A DNA stretch of 64,000 nt from contig NZ_JAGGJU010000015.1 in NCBI RefSeq assembly GCF_017873095.1, positions 86,765-150,764 of the forward strand. The letters are read 5' to 3'. Source of the stretch: Heterorhizobium halophytocola (lineage in GTDB: Bacteria; Pseudomonadota; Alphaproteobacteria; Rhizobiales; Rhizobiaceae). This document shows positions 1-8,861 of the stretch, in pieces. The notes beneath the pieces were generated by a model, which was not told where the DNA came from, did not search any database, and saw nothing but the letters and a program-made list of their open reading frames with translations. Made by a program: the position numbers and the translations under genes. How positions within the stretch are numbered: the first letter of the stretch is position 1; every line of letters starts with the position of its first letter.

Positions 1-246
1 GACCGCCGGCAAATGCGCCAGAGACAGCCCACCGGCTAACGCTTGGTTTTTGCGGGATTACCAGCGTTAAACGCCATCGCTTGCGCTGACAGCGAACCAG
101 CGCGGCGTGGCTCTTTTCCTGCTGGCGGTGAGACGATCCGGGCAGCGAGATGAGAGCGAGGAAAAATCGCTGTCACCGAGATTTTTCGGTTTTGATTTTC
201 CCCGTCGTCGGCGCCTGTGGCATGGCCCCGCGGCTTGTGCGACGTG

Positions 247-269
247 ACCCTCCCCCTTGTGGGGAGGGT
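247..269. repeat. Intergenic palindrome, CCCTCCCC/GGGGAGGG type
   Basis: ACCCTCCCC (247-255), a short CTTGT loop and GGGGAGGGT (261-269) form a 9 bp hairpin. It is followed by GGAGCGCAGCGACGGGGAGG. A second related hairpin lies about 90 bp on. Elements of this look are commonly dispersed between genes in alphaproteobacteria; whether it is a true multi-copy family here is inference. Confidence 0.5.
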
Positions 270-359
270 CGGAGCGCAGCGACGGGGAGGGGTATTGGGT
301 TCAGCGGGCGCAGGGCGAGGAGATGTCGGGCGCGTGCCGCAGCAAAGACCCCGCCCCAG

Positions 360-380
360 CCCTCCCCAAAAGAGGGAGGG
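360..380. repeat. Second intergenic palindrome of the same type
   Basis: CCCTCCC at 360-366 pairs with GGGAGGG at 374-380 around a CAAAAGA loop. It resembles the palindrome at 247-269 in base composition and arm sequence, suggesting two members of one repeat family. Confidence 0.45.
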
Positions 381-496
381 AGCGCGTCGGCGGGATGGGC
401 GTGGGGCTCGGCGTATTCCCGGGGCGACCGCCGGTCAGGGCCGGGGATGTGGATGCCGGATGGGGGAGGACGGCAGGACGCCGGCGGCGTCCCGGC

Positions 497-2365
497 TCAG
501 AACTCTTCCCACTGGTCCTGCTTCAGCGCGGTATTGCCGACGGAGGCGATAGATCTGCCGCGGGGGTGGCTTGCCGCATCGGGGAGGGCCGGAGGAGCTG
601 CGGCGGGACGCAGGGTCGGGGCGGATGGGTGCACCGGTGCTTTGGCGACCTCCGGTCGGCCGCGGTTGGCGGCGTGGCTGGGGTCGGCGGCGGGCGAATC
701 CGGTTCGCGGATTACCTTGCGACGGTTGAGCCGGAAACGCTTGACCAGTTCCTCGAGCTTGGCAGCGCCCGTCGACAGCGCATCGCTGATGGAGGCGGTG
801 GTCGTGACCATGCTGGCATTTTTCTGGGTGACCTGGTCGAGCGAGTTGATCGCCGAATTGATCTCGATGAGGCTGCGGCTCTGTTCGGCCGATGCGGTGG
901 CGATCGCTTCGATATTGACGTCGATCGTTTCGACGAAACTGCCGATGCGGCCGAGGGCGGTGCCGGTCTCGCCGACCAGCCGCACACCGTCCTTCACCTC
1001 ATTGGTGGAGTTCTGGATCAGCTGCTTGATCTCCTTGGCGGCATTGGCCGAGCGCTGGGCGAGTTCGCGCACTTCCTGGGCGACGACGGCAAAACCCTTG
1101 CCGGCGTCCCCGGCGCGGGCAGCCTCGACACCGGCGTTCAGCGCCAGAAGATTGGTCTGGAAGGCGATCTCGTCGATCACGCCGATGATGTTGGCGATCT
1201 CGTTGGAGGCGCCGTCGATCCGCTGCATGGCGCTGACCGCCTCTGCGACGACCTTGCCCGATTCGGTGGCGGCGGCGCGCGCCTCGCGGGCGACGGTGCG
1301 GGTCTCCTCGGTCCGCCCGCTGGATTCGCGCACGGTGACGGTGATCTGTTCGAGCGCGGCGGATGCCTCTTCGAGCGCGGCTGCCTGCTGTTCCGAGCGA
1401 TGGGCGAGCTCGTTGGCGCTGTCGCGCATCTCGTCGCTGCGCTTGGAGACAAGGCTGGTCTCGGTCATGACCTCGACCAGGGTCTCCTGGAAGCGGCCGA
1501 TCGAGGTGTTGAAATGCTGGCGCAGGTGATCGAAGGTCGGGATGAATTTTTCGTCGATGGTGATGCGGATATTGCTCTCGGCCAGCCGTTCGAGGCCGGC
1601 GGCGATCTCCTTCAGCGCATTGACCCGGCCGGTGACATCGGTGGCGAACTTGACCACCTTCACCACCTTGCCGTCCTCGTTGAGGATCGGATTATAGGTC
1701 GCCTGGATAAAGACCTGCGCGCCGTCCTTGCGCAGCCGCAGGAACTCGTCGCTCTTGAACTCGCCGGTGGCCAGGTCGTGCCAGAAGGTCTTGTATTCCG
1801 GGCTTTCGGCATAGTCCCTCTGGCAGAAGATCCGGTGATGCTTGCCGGCGAGCTCGTCGAGCGTGTAGCCGAGGGTGTCGAGGAAATTGGCATTGGCCGT
1901 CAGGATCGTGCCATCCGGCTTGAACTCGATTACCGCCTGGGCACGCGACAGGGCGTCCAGCTTGCCGCTGCTGTCGAGCGCGGCTTCCTTCTCTGCGGTG
2001 ATGTCGGTCGCGAACTTGACGACCTTGTAGGGCTTGCCGCGGCGAAACACCGGGTTGTAGGTGGCCTCGACCCAGATCGGGTCGCCCGATTTGGTGAAGC
2101 GCTTGTACTGCCCCTGGTCGTATTCGCCCTTGCCGAGCTTTTGCCAGAATGCCCGGTAAGCGGGTGACGCCGCTTCCTCGGGCGACACGAAGATCCGGTG
2201 ATGCTTGCCGACGATCTCCTCCGGTCCGTAGCCGAGCGCCTTGCAGAAGTTCTCGTTGGCCCGAAGGATCGTGCCGTCGAGATTGAACTCGATGACGGCC
2301 TGCGAGCGGCTGATGGCATCCAGAACGGCAAGCGCATCGGATCCGCCGGGAGTGAGAAAGCTCAT
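497..2365 (-). CDS. Soluble methyl-accepting chemotaxis protein, PAS-PAS
   Basis: This 622-residue chemoreceptor should signal to CheA/CheW in the cytoplasm. Two PAS domains (about 15-130 and 135-255), each with an ATN/RANENF-like entry and a KVVKFATDIT/KVVKFATDVT exit, precede the coiled-coil signalling domain (about 330-560) with its hairpin tip IDEIAFQTNLLALNAGVEAA. No membrane segment is visible, so a cytosolic redox, oxygen or small-ligand sensor is likely. The C-terminus QWEEF matches the xWxxF pentapeptide that tethers the CheR/CheB adaptation enzymes. GGAGG lies 6 bases before the ATG. It is a close paralogue of the gene at 3089-4873; only this copy carries the pentapeptide. The ligand is unknown. 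Confidence 0.93.
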   Translation of the reverse strand: MSFLTPGGSDALAVLDAISRSQAVIEFNLDGTILRANENFCKALGYGPEEIVGKHHRIFVSPEEAASPAYRAFWQKLGKGEYDQGQYKRFTKSGDPIWVEATYNPVFRRGKPYKVVKFATDITAEKEAALDSSGKLDALSRAQAVIEFKPDGTILTANANFLDTLGYTLDELAGKHHRIFCQRDYAESPEYKTFWHDLATGEFKSDEFLRLRKDGAQVFIQATYNPILNEDGKVVKVVKFATDVTGRVNALKEIAAGLERLAESNIRITIDEKFIPTFDHLRQHFNTSIGRFQETLVEVMTETSLVSKRSDEMRDSANELAHRSEQQAAALEEASAALEQITVTVRESSGRTEETRTVAREARAAATESGKVVAEAVSAMQRIDGASNEIANIIGVIDEIAFQTNLLALNAGVEAARAGDAGKGFAVVAQEVRELAQRSANAAKEIKQLIQNSTNEVKDGVRLVGETGTALGRIGSFVETIDVNIEAIATASAEQSRSLIEINSAINSLDQVTQKNASMVTTTASISDALSTGAAKLEELVKRFRLNRRKVIREPDSPAADPSHAANRGRPEVAKAPVHPSAPTLRPAAAPPALPDAASHPRGRSIASVGNTALKQDQWEEF

Positions 2366-2551
2366 GGATTTCCTCCGAAAGAGTGACCCGTTCGTTTTAA
2401 TGCGGAATAACTAATGAACGCATAACGCGAAAGATCCGAGATCCGATAGTCTGTCGTGCCGACCCGGGACGGCGATCGGGAGGGAACCGACCCGCGGGCG
2501 AGCGGGTTCTGCCTGTGATCTTCAACCACAATCGCAACAGGAGAAAACACC
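2366..2551. promoter_or_regulatory. Divergent promoter region, chemoreceptor / osmC
   Basis: This 186 bp gap separates two divergently transcribed genes and must hold both promoters. Ribosome binding sites sit at its ends: GGAGG for the leftward gene and AGGAG for the rightward gene. No specific operator was recognised. Confidence 0.5.
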
Positions 2552-2983
2552 ATGGCCATCAAGAAATACGGCTCGGCGGAATGGAACGGCGGTCTGAAGG
2601 ACGGCAAGGGCAAGATCTCGACCGAGAGCGGCGCATTGAAGGCGCAGCCCTATGGCTTCAACACCCGGTTCGACGGGGCGGTCGGCACCAATCCGGAAGA
2701 GCTGATCGGTGCGGCCCACGCCGCCTGCTTCTCGATGGCGCTGTCGAAGGCGCTGGAAGACAATGGCCAGAAGGCCGAGAGCATCGAGACCAAGGCGACC
2801 GTGTCGCTGGAGCAGAAGGGCGGCGGGTTCGAGATCACCGGCATCGCGCTGAGCCTGAAGGGCGTCGTGCCCGGCCTCGACGAGGCGACCTTCAAGAAGC
2901 TTGCCGAGGAAACCAAGAGCGGCTGCCCGGTGTCGAAGGCACTGTCGGCGGTGCCGATGACGCTGGACGTCACCTTCGGCTGA
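2552..2983 (+). CDS. osmC: OsmC-family peroxiredoxin
   Basis: This 143-residue protein has the length and motifs of OsmC, a thiol peroxidase that reduces organic hydroperoxides in the cytoplasm. Two cysteines stand where the family's redox pair sits: C59 in GAAHAACFSMALS and C125 in KSGCPVSKAL. The N-terminus (KKYGSAEWNGGLKDGKG) is OsmC-like rather than Ohr-like. AGGAG lies 8 bases before the ATG. A strong terminator follows, so the gene is probably monocistronic. No OhrR-type regulator is adjacent. OsmC rather than Ohr is assigned from the N-terminus; a tree would settle it. Confidence 0.93.
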   Translation: MAIKKYGSAEWNGGLKDGKGKISTESGALKAQPYGFNTRFDGAVGTNPEELIGAAHAACFSMALSKALEDNGQKAESIETKATVSLEQKGGGFEITGIALSLKGVVPGLDEATFKKLAEETKSGCPVSKALSAVPMTLDVTFG

Positions 2984-3020
2984 GGCTGAGGCTGAAGCAT
3001 GGCCTTTCCGGATCATCAAA

Positions 3021-3056
3021 AAAGGCGGGGACCTGCTTGAGGTCCCCGCCTTTGTT
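3021..3056. terminator. Bidirectional rho-independent terminator
   Basis: A perfect 13 bp stem, AAAGGCGGGGACC at 3021-3033 and GGTCCCCGCCTTT at 3041-3053, encloses TGCTTGA. With A-runs before and T-runs after, it can end transcription from both osmC (rightward) and the chemoreceptor gene at 3089-4873 (leftward), which converge here. Confidence 0.9.
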
Positions 3057-3088
3057 CTGTCTGTCTGTCGGTGTGGCCGCGGCGGGCC

Positions 3089-4873
3089 TTAGGCGACTGC
3101 TCTGGTAGCCGCGGCTTCGGGCGGTGCATTGACCCCGGTGCGCGGCAGATAGATGCTGTTCTTGCCATAGCCGCGGTTTTCCGGCCCGCGCAGGGCGGCC
3201 TCCGAGCCCGGCTCGCGCTTCCATTTGCGCCGGTTGAGCTTGAAGCGCCGGACCAGCTGTTCCAGTTCGGCCGCACCGCCTGCCAGGGTTTCGGCAATGG
3301 CGCTCATGCCCGAGACCATGCCGGCATTTTCCTGGGTCATCTGATCGAGCGCGTTGACCGCCGAATTGATCTCGTTGAGGCTGGTCGCCTGTTCCGCCGA
3401 GGCCGTGGCGATCGCCTCGACATTGATGTCGATCGACTTGACGAATTCCTCGATGCGCTTCAGCGAGTTGCCGGTCTCGCCGACCAGGCGCACGCCTTCC
3501 TTCACCTCGCTGGAGGAATTGGCGATCAGGCCGGAGATTTCCTTGGCGGCCTTGGCCGAGCGCTGGGCCAGTTCGCGCACTTCCTGGGCGACGACCGCAA
3601 AGCCCTTGCCGGCGTCGCCGGCGCGGGCTGCCTCGACGCCGGCATTCAGCGCCAGAAGGTTGGTCTGGAAGGCAATCTCGTCGATCACGCCGATGATGTT
3701 GGCGATTTCCTTGGAGGCCGATTCGATCCGGCCCATGGCGTCGACGGTCGAATTGACCACGCTGACCGACTGCGAGGCGGCCGTGCGGGCATCGAGCACC
3801 AGCTTGCGGGCGTCGGCCGTGCGGCCGCTCGATTCCCGCACCGTGACGGTGATTTCCTCGAGGGCTGCCGAAGTCTGTTCCAGCGCCGCAGCTTGCTGTT
3901 CGGAGCGATGGGCGATGCCGCCGGCGCTTTCGGTCATCTCGCCGCTCTTGGTGGACAGCGTCACGGTCTCGACCAGCACCTGTTCCAGCGTCTCCTGGAA
4001 CTTGGCGAGCGACTGGTTGAAATCGTGGCGCAGATGGTCGAATTCCGGAACGAAGGGGTCGTCGATGGTGAAGCGGATATTGCAATCCGCCAGACGTTCG
4101 AGGCCGGCACCGACTTCCTGCAGCGCCTTGACCCGGCCGGTGACGTCGCTGGCGAACTTGACCACCTTGATCACCTTGCCGTCCTCGTCGAGGATCGGGT
4201 TGTAGGTCGCCTGGATGAAGACGGACTGGCCTTCCTTGCCGATGCGCTTGAACTCGTCGCTGAAGAACTCGCCCTTGGCAAGCCGCGGCCAGAACTGCGC
4301 ATAGTCGTTGGATGCGGCATAGTCCTTGTCGCAGAACATCGCGTGATGCTTGCCGACGATTTCCTCCAGCGTATAGCCGAGCGTGTCGAGGAAATTCTTG
4401 TTGGCGGTGAGGATCCGGCCGTCGGGCAGGAATTCGATCACCGCCTGGGCGCGCGACAGGGCGCTCAGCTTGCCGCGGCTGTCGATGTCGTCGCGCTTGG
4501 CAGCCGTGATGTCGGTGGCGATCTTGACGATCTTGACCACCTTGCTGCCGCGCATGACGGGATTATAGGAGGCTTCGATCCAGATCTGCTCACCGGATTT
4601 GGTGAAGCGCTTGTACTGGCGCTGGTCGAATTCGCCGCGGCCGAGGCGCTGCCAGAAGGCCCGGTATTCAGGGCCTGCCGCTTCCTTGGGATCGACGAAG
4701 ATACGATGATGCTTGCCGACGATCTCTTCGCGACGGTAGCCGACGGCCTTGCAGAAATTGTCGTTGGCGTCGAGGATCGTGCCGTCGGGCTTGAACGAGA
4801 TGATGGCTTGCGAACGGCTGAACGCCTGCAGGACTGCAGCGGAATCGCTGGCGAGGAGGGAAGAAAGCGGCAT
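3089..4873 (-). CDS. Soluble methyl-accepting chemotaxis protein, PAS-PAS (paralogue)
   Basis: This 594-residue chemoreceptor has the same order as the gene at 497-2365: PAS (about 10-120), PAS (about 125-245), then the signalling coiled coil with IDEIAFQTNLLALNAGVEAA. It has no membrane segment and ends ATRAVA, lacking the CheR/CheB-binding pentapeptide, so it may rely on other receptors for adaptation (inference). I chose the ATG at 4871-4873 because GGAG lies 8 bases upstream; a longer frame to 4912 would add 13 unlikely residues. The two genes look like a duplication, with most divergence at the PAS surfaces and C-terminus. Confidence 0.93.
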   Translation of the reverse strand: MPLSSLLASDSAAVLQAFSRSQAIISFKPDGTILDANDNFCKAVGYRREEIVGKHHRIFVDPKEAAGPEYRAFWQRLGRGEFDQRQYKRFTKSGEQIWIEASYNPVMRGSKVVKIVKIATDITAAKRDDIDSRGKLSALSRAQAVIEFLPDGRILTANKNFLDTLGYTLEEIVGKHHAMFCDKDYAASNDYAQFWPRLAKGEFFSDEFKRIGKEGQSVFIQATYNPILDEDGKVIKVVKFASDVTGRVKALQEVGAGLERLADCNIRFTIDDPFVPEFDHLRHDFNQSLAKFQETLEQVLVETVTLSTKSGEMTESAGGIAHRSEQQAAALEQTSAALEEITVTVRESSGRTADARKLVLDARTAASQSVSVVNSTVDAMGRIESASKEIANIIGVIDEIAFQTNLLALNAGVEAARAGDAGKGFAVVAQEVRELAQRSAKAAKEISGLIANSSSEVKEGVRLVGETGNSLKRIEEFVKSIDINVEAIATASAEQATSLNEINSAVNALDQMTQENAGMVSGMSAIAETLAGGAAELEQLVRRFKLNRRKWKREPGSEAALRGPENRGYGKNSIYLPRTGVNAPPEAAATRAVA

Positions 4874-4999
4874 CGAAATATCTCCATTCGGATGCACGCA
4901 ATCTAACTTCACCTTCCTAATTTAGGATTAAAAGGGGAGTATGGTTAGTGTTTTGATCCAAAACGACCATTTCTGAGCAAACCCCCAGAAAGAAAGGGG

Positions 5000-5212
5000 T
5001 TATTCAGCCGTCCGGTAACGACCCCAGCGGACGGCATTCCATATTTTTTCATGGACGAAAAACAAAAGGAAGCCGCTGGCCGAGGCCGAGACGGCAATCC
5101 AGAGTGCCCCCGTCAGCGAACCCGTCTGCAGATAGCCAAGCGCCGTCATGATGGTGATGCCGAGGGTCTGCCAGGTGATGGCCTTGAGAATGGTGCGTCC
5201 TGTGGACTCCAT
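5000..5212 (-). CDS. DUF2061-family small membrane protein
   Basis: This protein of about 70 residues (ESTGRTILKAITWQTLGI start) has two hydrophobic helices, ITIMTALGYLQTG and LWIAVSASASGFLLFFVHE, and ends KIWNAVRWGRYRTAE. This is the pattern of DUF2061, inner-membrane proteins of unknown function. The ATG at 5210-5212 is preferred because AAGGAG sits 12 bases upstream; the frame extends to 5290 without a better site. It is divergent from the HTH gene at 5348, so the two may share regulation. Confidence 0.75.
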   Translation of the reverse strand: MESTGRTILKAITWQTLGITIMTALGYLQTGSLTGALWIAVSASASGFLLFFVHEKIWNAVRWGRYRTAE

Positions 5213-5347
5213 GGGGTTTGCCTGCTCCTTGTTGATCGGTCGCAGATGCCTCTCTATCAGCGGCGGTCGTGTCGCGGGAATTCTGAACATTCACGACAAT
5301 ATAGCGCGAGTGTTGATTTTTATCGTCAATGGTCGAATAATGTCGAC
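5213..5347. promoter_or_regulatory. Divergent promoter region, DUF2061 / HTH regulator
   Basis: This 135 bp AT-richer gap contains TTGATTTTTATCGTCAA (near 5313-5329), whose ends TTGA and TCAA are inverted repeats. It is a plausible site for autoregulation by the adjacent HTH protein. No ribosome binding site is clear before the ATG at 5348. Confidence 0.35.
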
Positions 5348-6187
5348 ATGGACAAGAGAGACCGAGCCGAGCTGTTCCGCACCCGCCTGGATGAGGCCAT
5401 GCGCGACGCCGGCGTCAGCCGCAGCGCACTTGCCAGGACCGCCGGCGTCGATCGCTCGACGATCGCGCAATTGCTGGAGGAGGGGGGCGAGGCGCGCCTG
5501 CCGAATGCGCAGCTCGCCGCCGAATGCGCCGACGCGCTGCGGGTCAGTGCGGATTGGCTGCTGGGACTGTCGGCGCGCCGGCAGACGGCGGCAGACCTGC
5601 TGGAAAGCTCGCTCAGGATCACCGAAGCCGACCGCACCTTTGCCGACCAGCAGATCGACGACTGGCACCGGGAGGCGGCCGGCTACAAGATCCGCCACGT
5701 GCCTGCAACCCTGCCGGATATCCTGAAGACCGACGCAGTGCTGCAATTCGAATATGCCGCATTCCGCGACAAGACCCCGCAACAGGCGATGATGACGGCC
5801 AGGCTCCGCAGCGACTGGCTGAACCTGCCGGGATCCGACTACGAGATGTGCGCCTCGCGCGAATTGCTGGAATCGCTGGCCCGCGGGGAGGGCTATTGGC
5901 GGGGCCTGGACAAGGCCGCAAGGGTCGAGCAGCTCGAACACATGGCGGCGATCTGCAGGGACCGGTATCCGTCGCTGCGGCTCTATCTGTTCGACACGAA
6001 GACGGTGTTTTCGGCACCGGTGACGATTTTCGGCCCGCTGCTCGCCGCCGTCTATATCGGGCGCTATTACATGGTGTTTCGCGAAAGCCAGCAGATCCGC
6101 GCACTGACCGATCATTTCGACCAGCTGGTGCGCGACTGCGACACGGATGCCAGACACACGGCTGCGTATATCCGATCGCTGATCTGA
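5348..6187 (+). CDS. XRE-like helix-turn-helix transcriptional regulator
   Basis: This 279-residue protein begins with an XRE-like DNA-binding domain (about 8-70): FRTRLDEAMRDAGVSRSAL, then ARTAGVDRSTIAQLL as the helix-turn-helix. The rest (about 80-279) is a soluble domain I do not recognise, with aromatic patches such as RYYMVFRESQQIRALTDHFD. The ATG at 5348 fits the start of the domain; an in-frame extension to 5051 would overlap the divergent gene and is not protein-like. It stands alone between the DUF2061 gene and a chemoreceptor. Target genes are unknown. Confidence 0.82.
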   Translation: MDKRDRAELFRTRLDEAMRDAGVSRSALARTAGVDRSTIAQLLEEGGEARLPNAQLAAECADALRVSADWLLGLSARRQTAADLLESSLRITEADRTFADQQIDDWHREAAGYKIRHVPATLPDILKTDAVLQFEYAAFRDKTPQQAMMTARLRSDWLNLPGSDYEMCASRELLESLARGEGYWRGLDKAARVEQLEHMAAICRDRYPSLRLYLFDTKTVFSAPVTIFGPLLAAVYIGRYYMVFRESQQIRALTDHFDQLVRDCDTDARHTAAYIRSLI

Positions 6188-6354
6188 GCAAAGGCGCAGG
6201 GACGTCGAGCCTGACCGGCGATGTCCATCCTCGATACCCGGCTTGCACCTTCAGAAATATTGCGGCCGCCAGATATCCGCAAAGCCAGGCTTTTCAGCCC
6301 GCGGCTGGGTAATTGCGCAAACCATAAGTGTGCGGCGTTTTTTAAGTCAATTTT

Positions 6355-6368
6355 TATATGTTCATATA
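6355..6368. promoter_or_regulatory. AT-rich palindrome upstream of chemoreceptor
   Basis: TATATG (6355-6360), TT, CATATA (6363-6368) is a perfect 14 bp palindrome in an AT-rich run 75 bp before the chemoreceptor start at 6443. It is a candidate operator. The rest of the 6188-6442 gap shows no gene. Confidence 0.35.
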
Positions 6369-6442
6369 AGGATGTGCGAAAGTCAGCCGCTTGACGACCG
6401 GATCTCCTCCCCCCGGTCAGCGGTGACCGTCCGGAGCACGTC

Positions 6443-8686
6443 ATGAAAATTTCCATCAAGCAGACCCTGATCCTGGCCTTTGCCATTCTGAGTATTGCCG
6501 TCATCGGCCTTGTCGGCCGGTCGCTGCTGCAGGAGGTTTCGGTCTACCGAAACAATGCAGCCCTGTCCAAGCTGTCGCGGCTCGACGGACGGCTGTTCGA
6601 CGCGCTGCTCGGTCTGCGCGGCGAGCGCGGCGCCCTGTCCTCCGCCGCGAAACTCGAGCCTGCGGACATGCAGTCCACCCTTGCCAATCTCCAGGATGGC
6701 CGCCAGTCGGTCGACCCGGCATTTGCCGAGGTGAAGAGCCTGCTGGAGGATGTCAGGGTGGCCGAGATCAACAGCGCCGTCGGCAAGGTCATGGGCGAAT
6801 ATGCCCAGTGGATGTCCCTGCGCCAGCAGGTCGACGGGCTTCTCAAGCAGCCGCTGGCCGATCGCGATGCGGCCCTCGTCAAGCAGGTGCTGGGTCTTGC
6901 CGACCAGATGCTGGTGGATCTCGAGCAGGCCTCCAATGCCGTCGAGGCAGTGATCATCGACCGCGATCCGAAGATGATGATGTTCACCCAGTTGCGGGCG
7001 CTCGGCTGGTCGATGCGCGCCAATGGCGGTGCCGCGAATTCCACGCTGGTCGGTTCGCTGATCGCCAACGCGCCGCCGAGCGCTGCCAAGCAGACCGAAC
7101 TGGCCGTCCAGGATGGTAAGGTCGCCTTTGCCTGGGCCCAGATCGGCCAGATCGTCCTCAGCCCCTCCACGCCTGACGAGGTGACCCGCGCCTACAAGAC
7201 CGCCGAGACGACCTTCTTTGGCGGTGCCTATGCGGACCAGAAGGCTGCCGCGCTCAAGGCCTTTGCCGATGGCAAGGCGCTGGGCATGGATGTCGATCTG
7301 TGGCGCAAGCCCGCCGGCCCGGCCCAGCAGTCGCTTGCCGACATCGCCATGGCCGCGCTGACCCAGATGAATGCCATCACCGCCGGGAAGCTGTCGGCGT
7401 CTGCCGGCGCCATCCTCCTGGGTGCCATCGCGCTGGCCCTGACCCTTGCCCTTTCGGTCGCCGGCATTCTCACGGTCATCTTCCGGGTCACCAACCCGAT
7501 CGGACAGCTGACCGATGTCATGCGGAAACTGGCCGATGGCGATCTTTCCGTCATCGTCACCGGCGCCGGCCGACGGGACGAGATCGGCGAAATGGCCCGC
7601 GCCGTCGAGGTCTTCAAGACCGCGGCGGAGCACAATCTGCAGCTCGAGGCGCAGGCCGAAACGCAGCGCAAGGCTGCCGAGCAGGAGCGCATCAGCTTCC
7701 AGCAGAAGGCGGAGCGCGAGGCGGAGGAGCGTCTCACCCAGGCGACCTCGGGACTGGCGTCCGGCCTCAAGGCGCTGGCCGCGGGCAACATGGCCTGCGA
7801 GATCCATGACGCCTTCAGCGAGCAGTTCGAGCAGCTGCGCCACAACTTCAACGATTCCGTCCGCCAGCTGCGCACGGCCCTTGAGGGCGTGAACCAGACC
7901 GCGCTCAGCGTTCGCACCGGCAGCGGCGAAATCTCGGGTGCCTCGGAAGAGCTTTCCAAGCGCACCGAACAGCAGGCCGCCTCGCTGGAGGAGACTGCGG
8001 CCGCCCTGGAGGAGGTCACGACCAATGTCCGGCAGACCTCGGAGCGCGCCAGCGAAGCACGCGAAATGGTCCGCGATGCCAGCCAGCGCGCCGGCAATTC
8101 CAGTACCGTGGTGACCAATGCCGTTGCGGCAATGAACCAGATCGAGGTGGCATCGAGCCAGATTTCCAGCATTATCGGCGTCATCGACGACATTGCCTTC
8201 CAGACCAATCTGCTGGCGCTCAATGCCGGCGTCGAGGCGGCGCGTGCCGGCGACGCCGGCAAGGGGTTCGCGGTCGTGGCCCAGGAAGTGCGCGAACTGG
8301 CCCAGCGCTCGGCCAATGCGGCGAAGGAAATCAAGGCGCTGATCAGCAATTCGGAGGCGGCCGTCACGCAGGGCGTGACGCTGGTCAACGACACCGGCGC
8401 CGGCCTCAAGGAGATCGCTGAACTGGTGGGGTCGATCAACCAGCACATGGAGGCGATTGCAACGGCTGCCAAGGAGCAGTCGAGTGGTCTTGCCGAGATC
8501 AACACGGCCGTCAATCACATGGACCAGGCGACCCAGCAGAACGCCGCCATGGTCGAGGAGATGAATGCCGCAGGCGTCGGCCTGGCCGACGAGAGCAACC
8601 GGCTTTCGCAATTGCTGGCCCGGTTCGATCTCGACGGGTCGGGCGCGCGCACGACACTCCAGCGCGCCGATCGCCACGCCGCCTGA
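6443..8686 (+). CDS. Membrane methyl-accepting chemotaxis protein, NIT-like sensor
   Basis: This 747-residue receptor has a first membrane helix (about 8-30), a periplasmic domain of about 285 residues, a second helix (about 318-345), HAMP (about 346-400, NPIGQLTDVMRKLADGDLSV), a second HAMP-like segment (about 430-475) and the signalling domain with IDDIAFQTNLLALNAGVEAA. The sensor begins LLGLRGERGALSSA, like the ERG motif of nitrate/nitrite-sensing (NIT) domains; the true ligand is not determined. There is no C-terminal pentapeptide (ends RADRHAA). The start is the first ATG before the membrane helix. The gene is followed by its own terminator. Confidence 0.93.
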   Translation: MKISIKQTLILAFAILSIAVIGLVGRSLLQEVSVYRNNAALSKLSRLDGRLFDALLGLRGERGALSSAAKLEPADMQSTLANLQDGRQSVDPAFAEVKSLLEDVRVAEINSAVGKVMGEYAQWMSLRQQVDGLLKQPLADRDAALVKQVLGLADQMLVDLEQASNAVEAVIIDRDPKMMMFTQLRALGWSMRANGGAANSTLVGSLIANAPPSAAKQTELAVQDGKVAFAWAQIGQIVLSPSTPDEVTRAYKTAETTFFGGAYADQKAAALKAFADGKALGMDVDLWRKPAGPAQQSLADIAMAALTQMNAITAGKLSASAGAILLGAIALALTLALSVAGILTVIFRVTNPIGQLTDVMRKLADGDLSVIVTGAGRRDEIGEMARAVEVFKTAAEHNLQLEAQAETQRKAAEQERISFQQKAEREAEERLTQATSGLASGLKALAAGNMACEIHDAFSEQFEQLRHNFNDSVRQLRTALEGVNQTALSVRTGSGEISGASEELSKRTEQQAASLEETAAALEEVTTNVRQTSERASEAREMVRDASQRAGNSSTVVTNAVAAMNQIEVASSQISSIIGVIDDIAFQTNLLALNAGVEAARAGDAGKGFAVVAQEVRELAQRSANAAKEIKALISNSEAAVTQGVTLVNDTGAGLKEIAELVGSINQHMEAIATAAKEQSSGLAEINTAVNHMDQATQQNAAMVEEMNAAGVGLADESNRLSQLLARFDLDGSGARTTLQRADRHAA

Positions 8687-8745
8687 GCGGGCGGCTATCC
8701 CCGCAGCCTTGCGGCCGGGCCGCAGAAGCGCGACGAAACGGCATT

Positions 8746-8779
8746 CGCCCCGCGGATCGCAAGGTCCGCGGGGCGTTTC
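8746..8779 (+). terminator. Rho-independent terminator after chemoreceptor
   Basis: CGCCCCGCGGA (8746-8756) pairs perfectly with TCCGCGGGGCG (8765-8775) and is followed by TTT. It ends the chemoreceptor transcript and lies between two convergent genes. Confidence 0.8.
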
Positions 8780-8861
8780 CGTCAGGCGCCGCGTCTCCGT
8801 GGCGACAATGTTCTGCCTTTCCGGTCAGCATGTTGTCGCCGCGATTGGCGCGTGGCCCTCT

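Larger units (their letters stand above)
1..496. other. Gene-free left edge with palindromic repeats
   Basis: I see no convincing gene here. The plus-strand open frames that run through it continue antisense into the chemoreceptor gene and are arginine/glycine-rich, as expected of shadow frames in GC-rich DNA. The stretch holds an 8 bp inverted repeat (GAAAAATC at 161-168, GATTTTTC at 180-187), which could end transcription from the chemoreceptor, and two G/C palindromes listed separately. Confidence 0.5.

Noticed and set aside
150..2167. Long open frames on the plus strand across the first chemoreceptor
   Set aside because: They are antisense to an unmistakable chemoreceptor and repeat the same antisense pattern (FLGDL, RRIDL, RQKIGLEG) seen opposite all four receptors. 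This comes from GC-rich codon structure.
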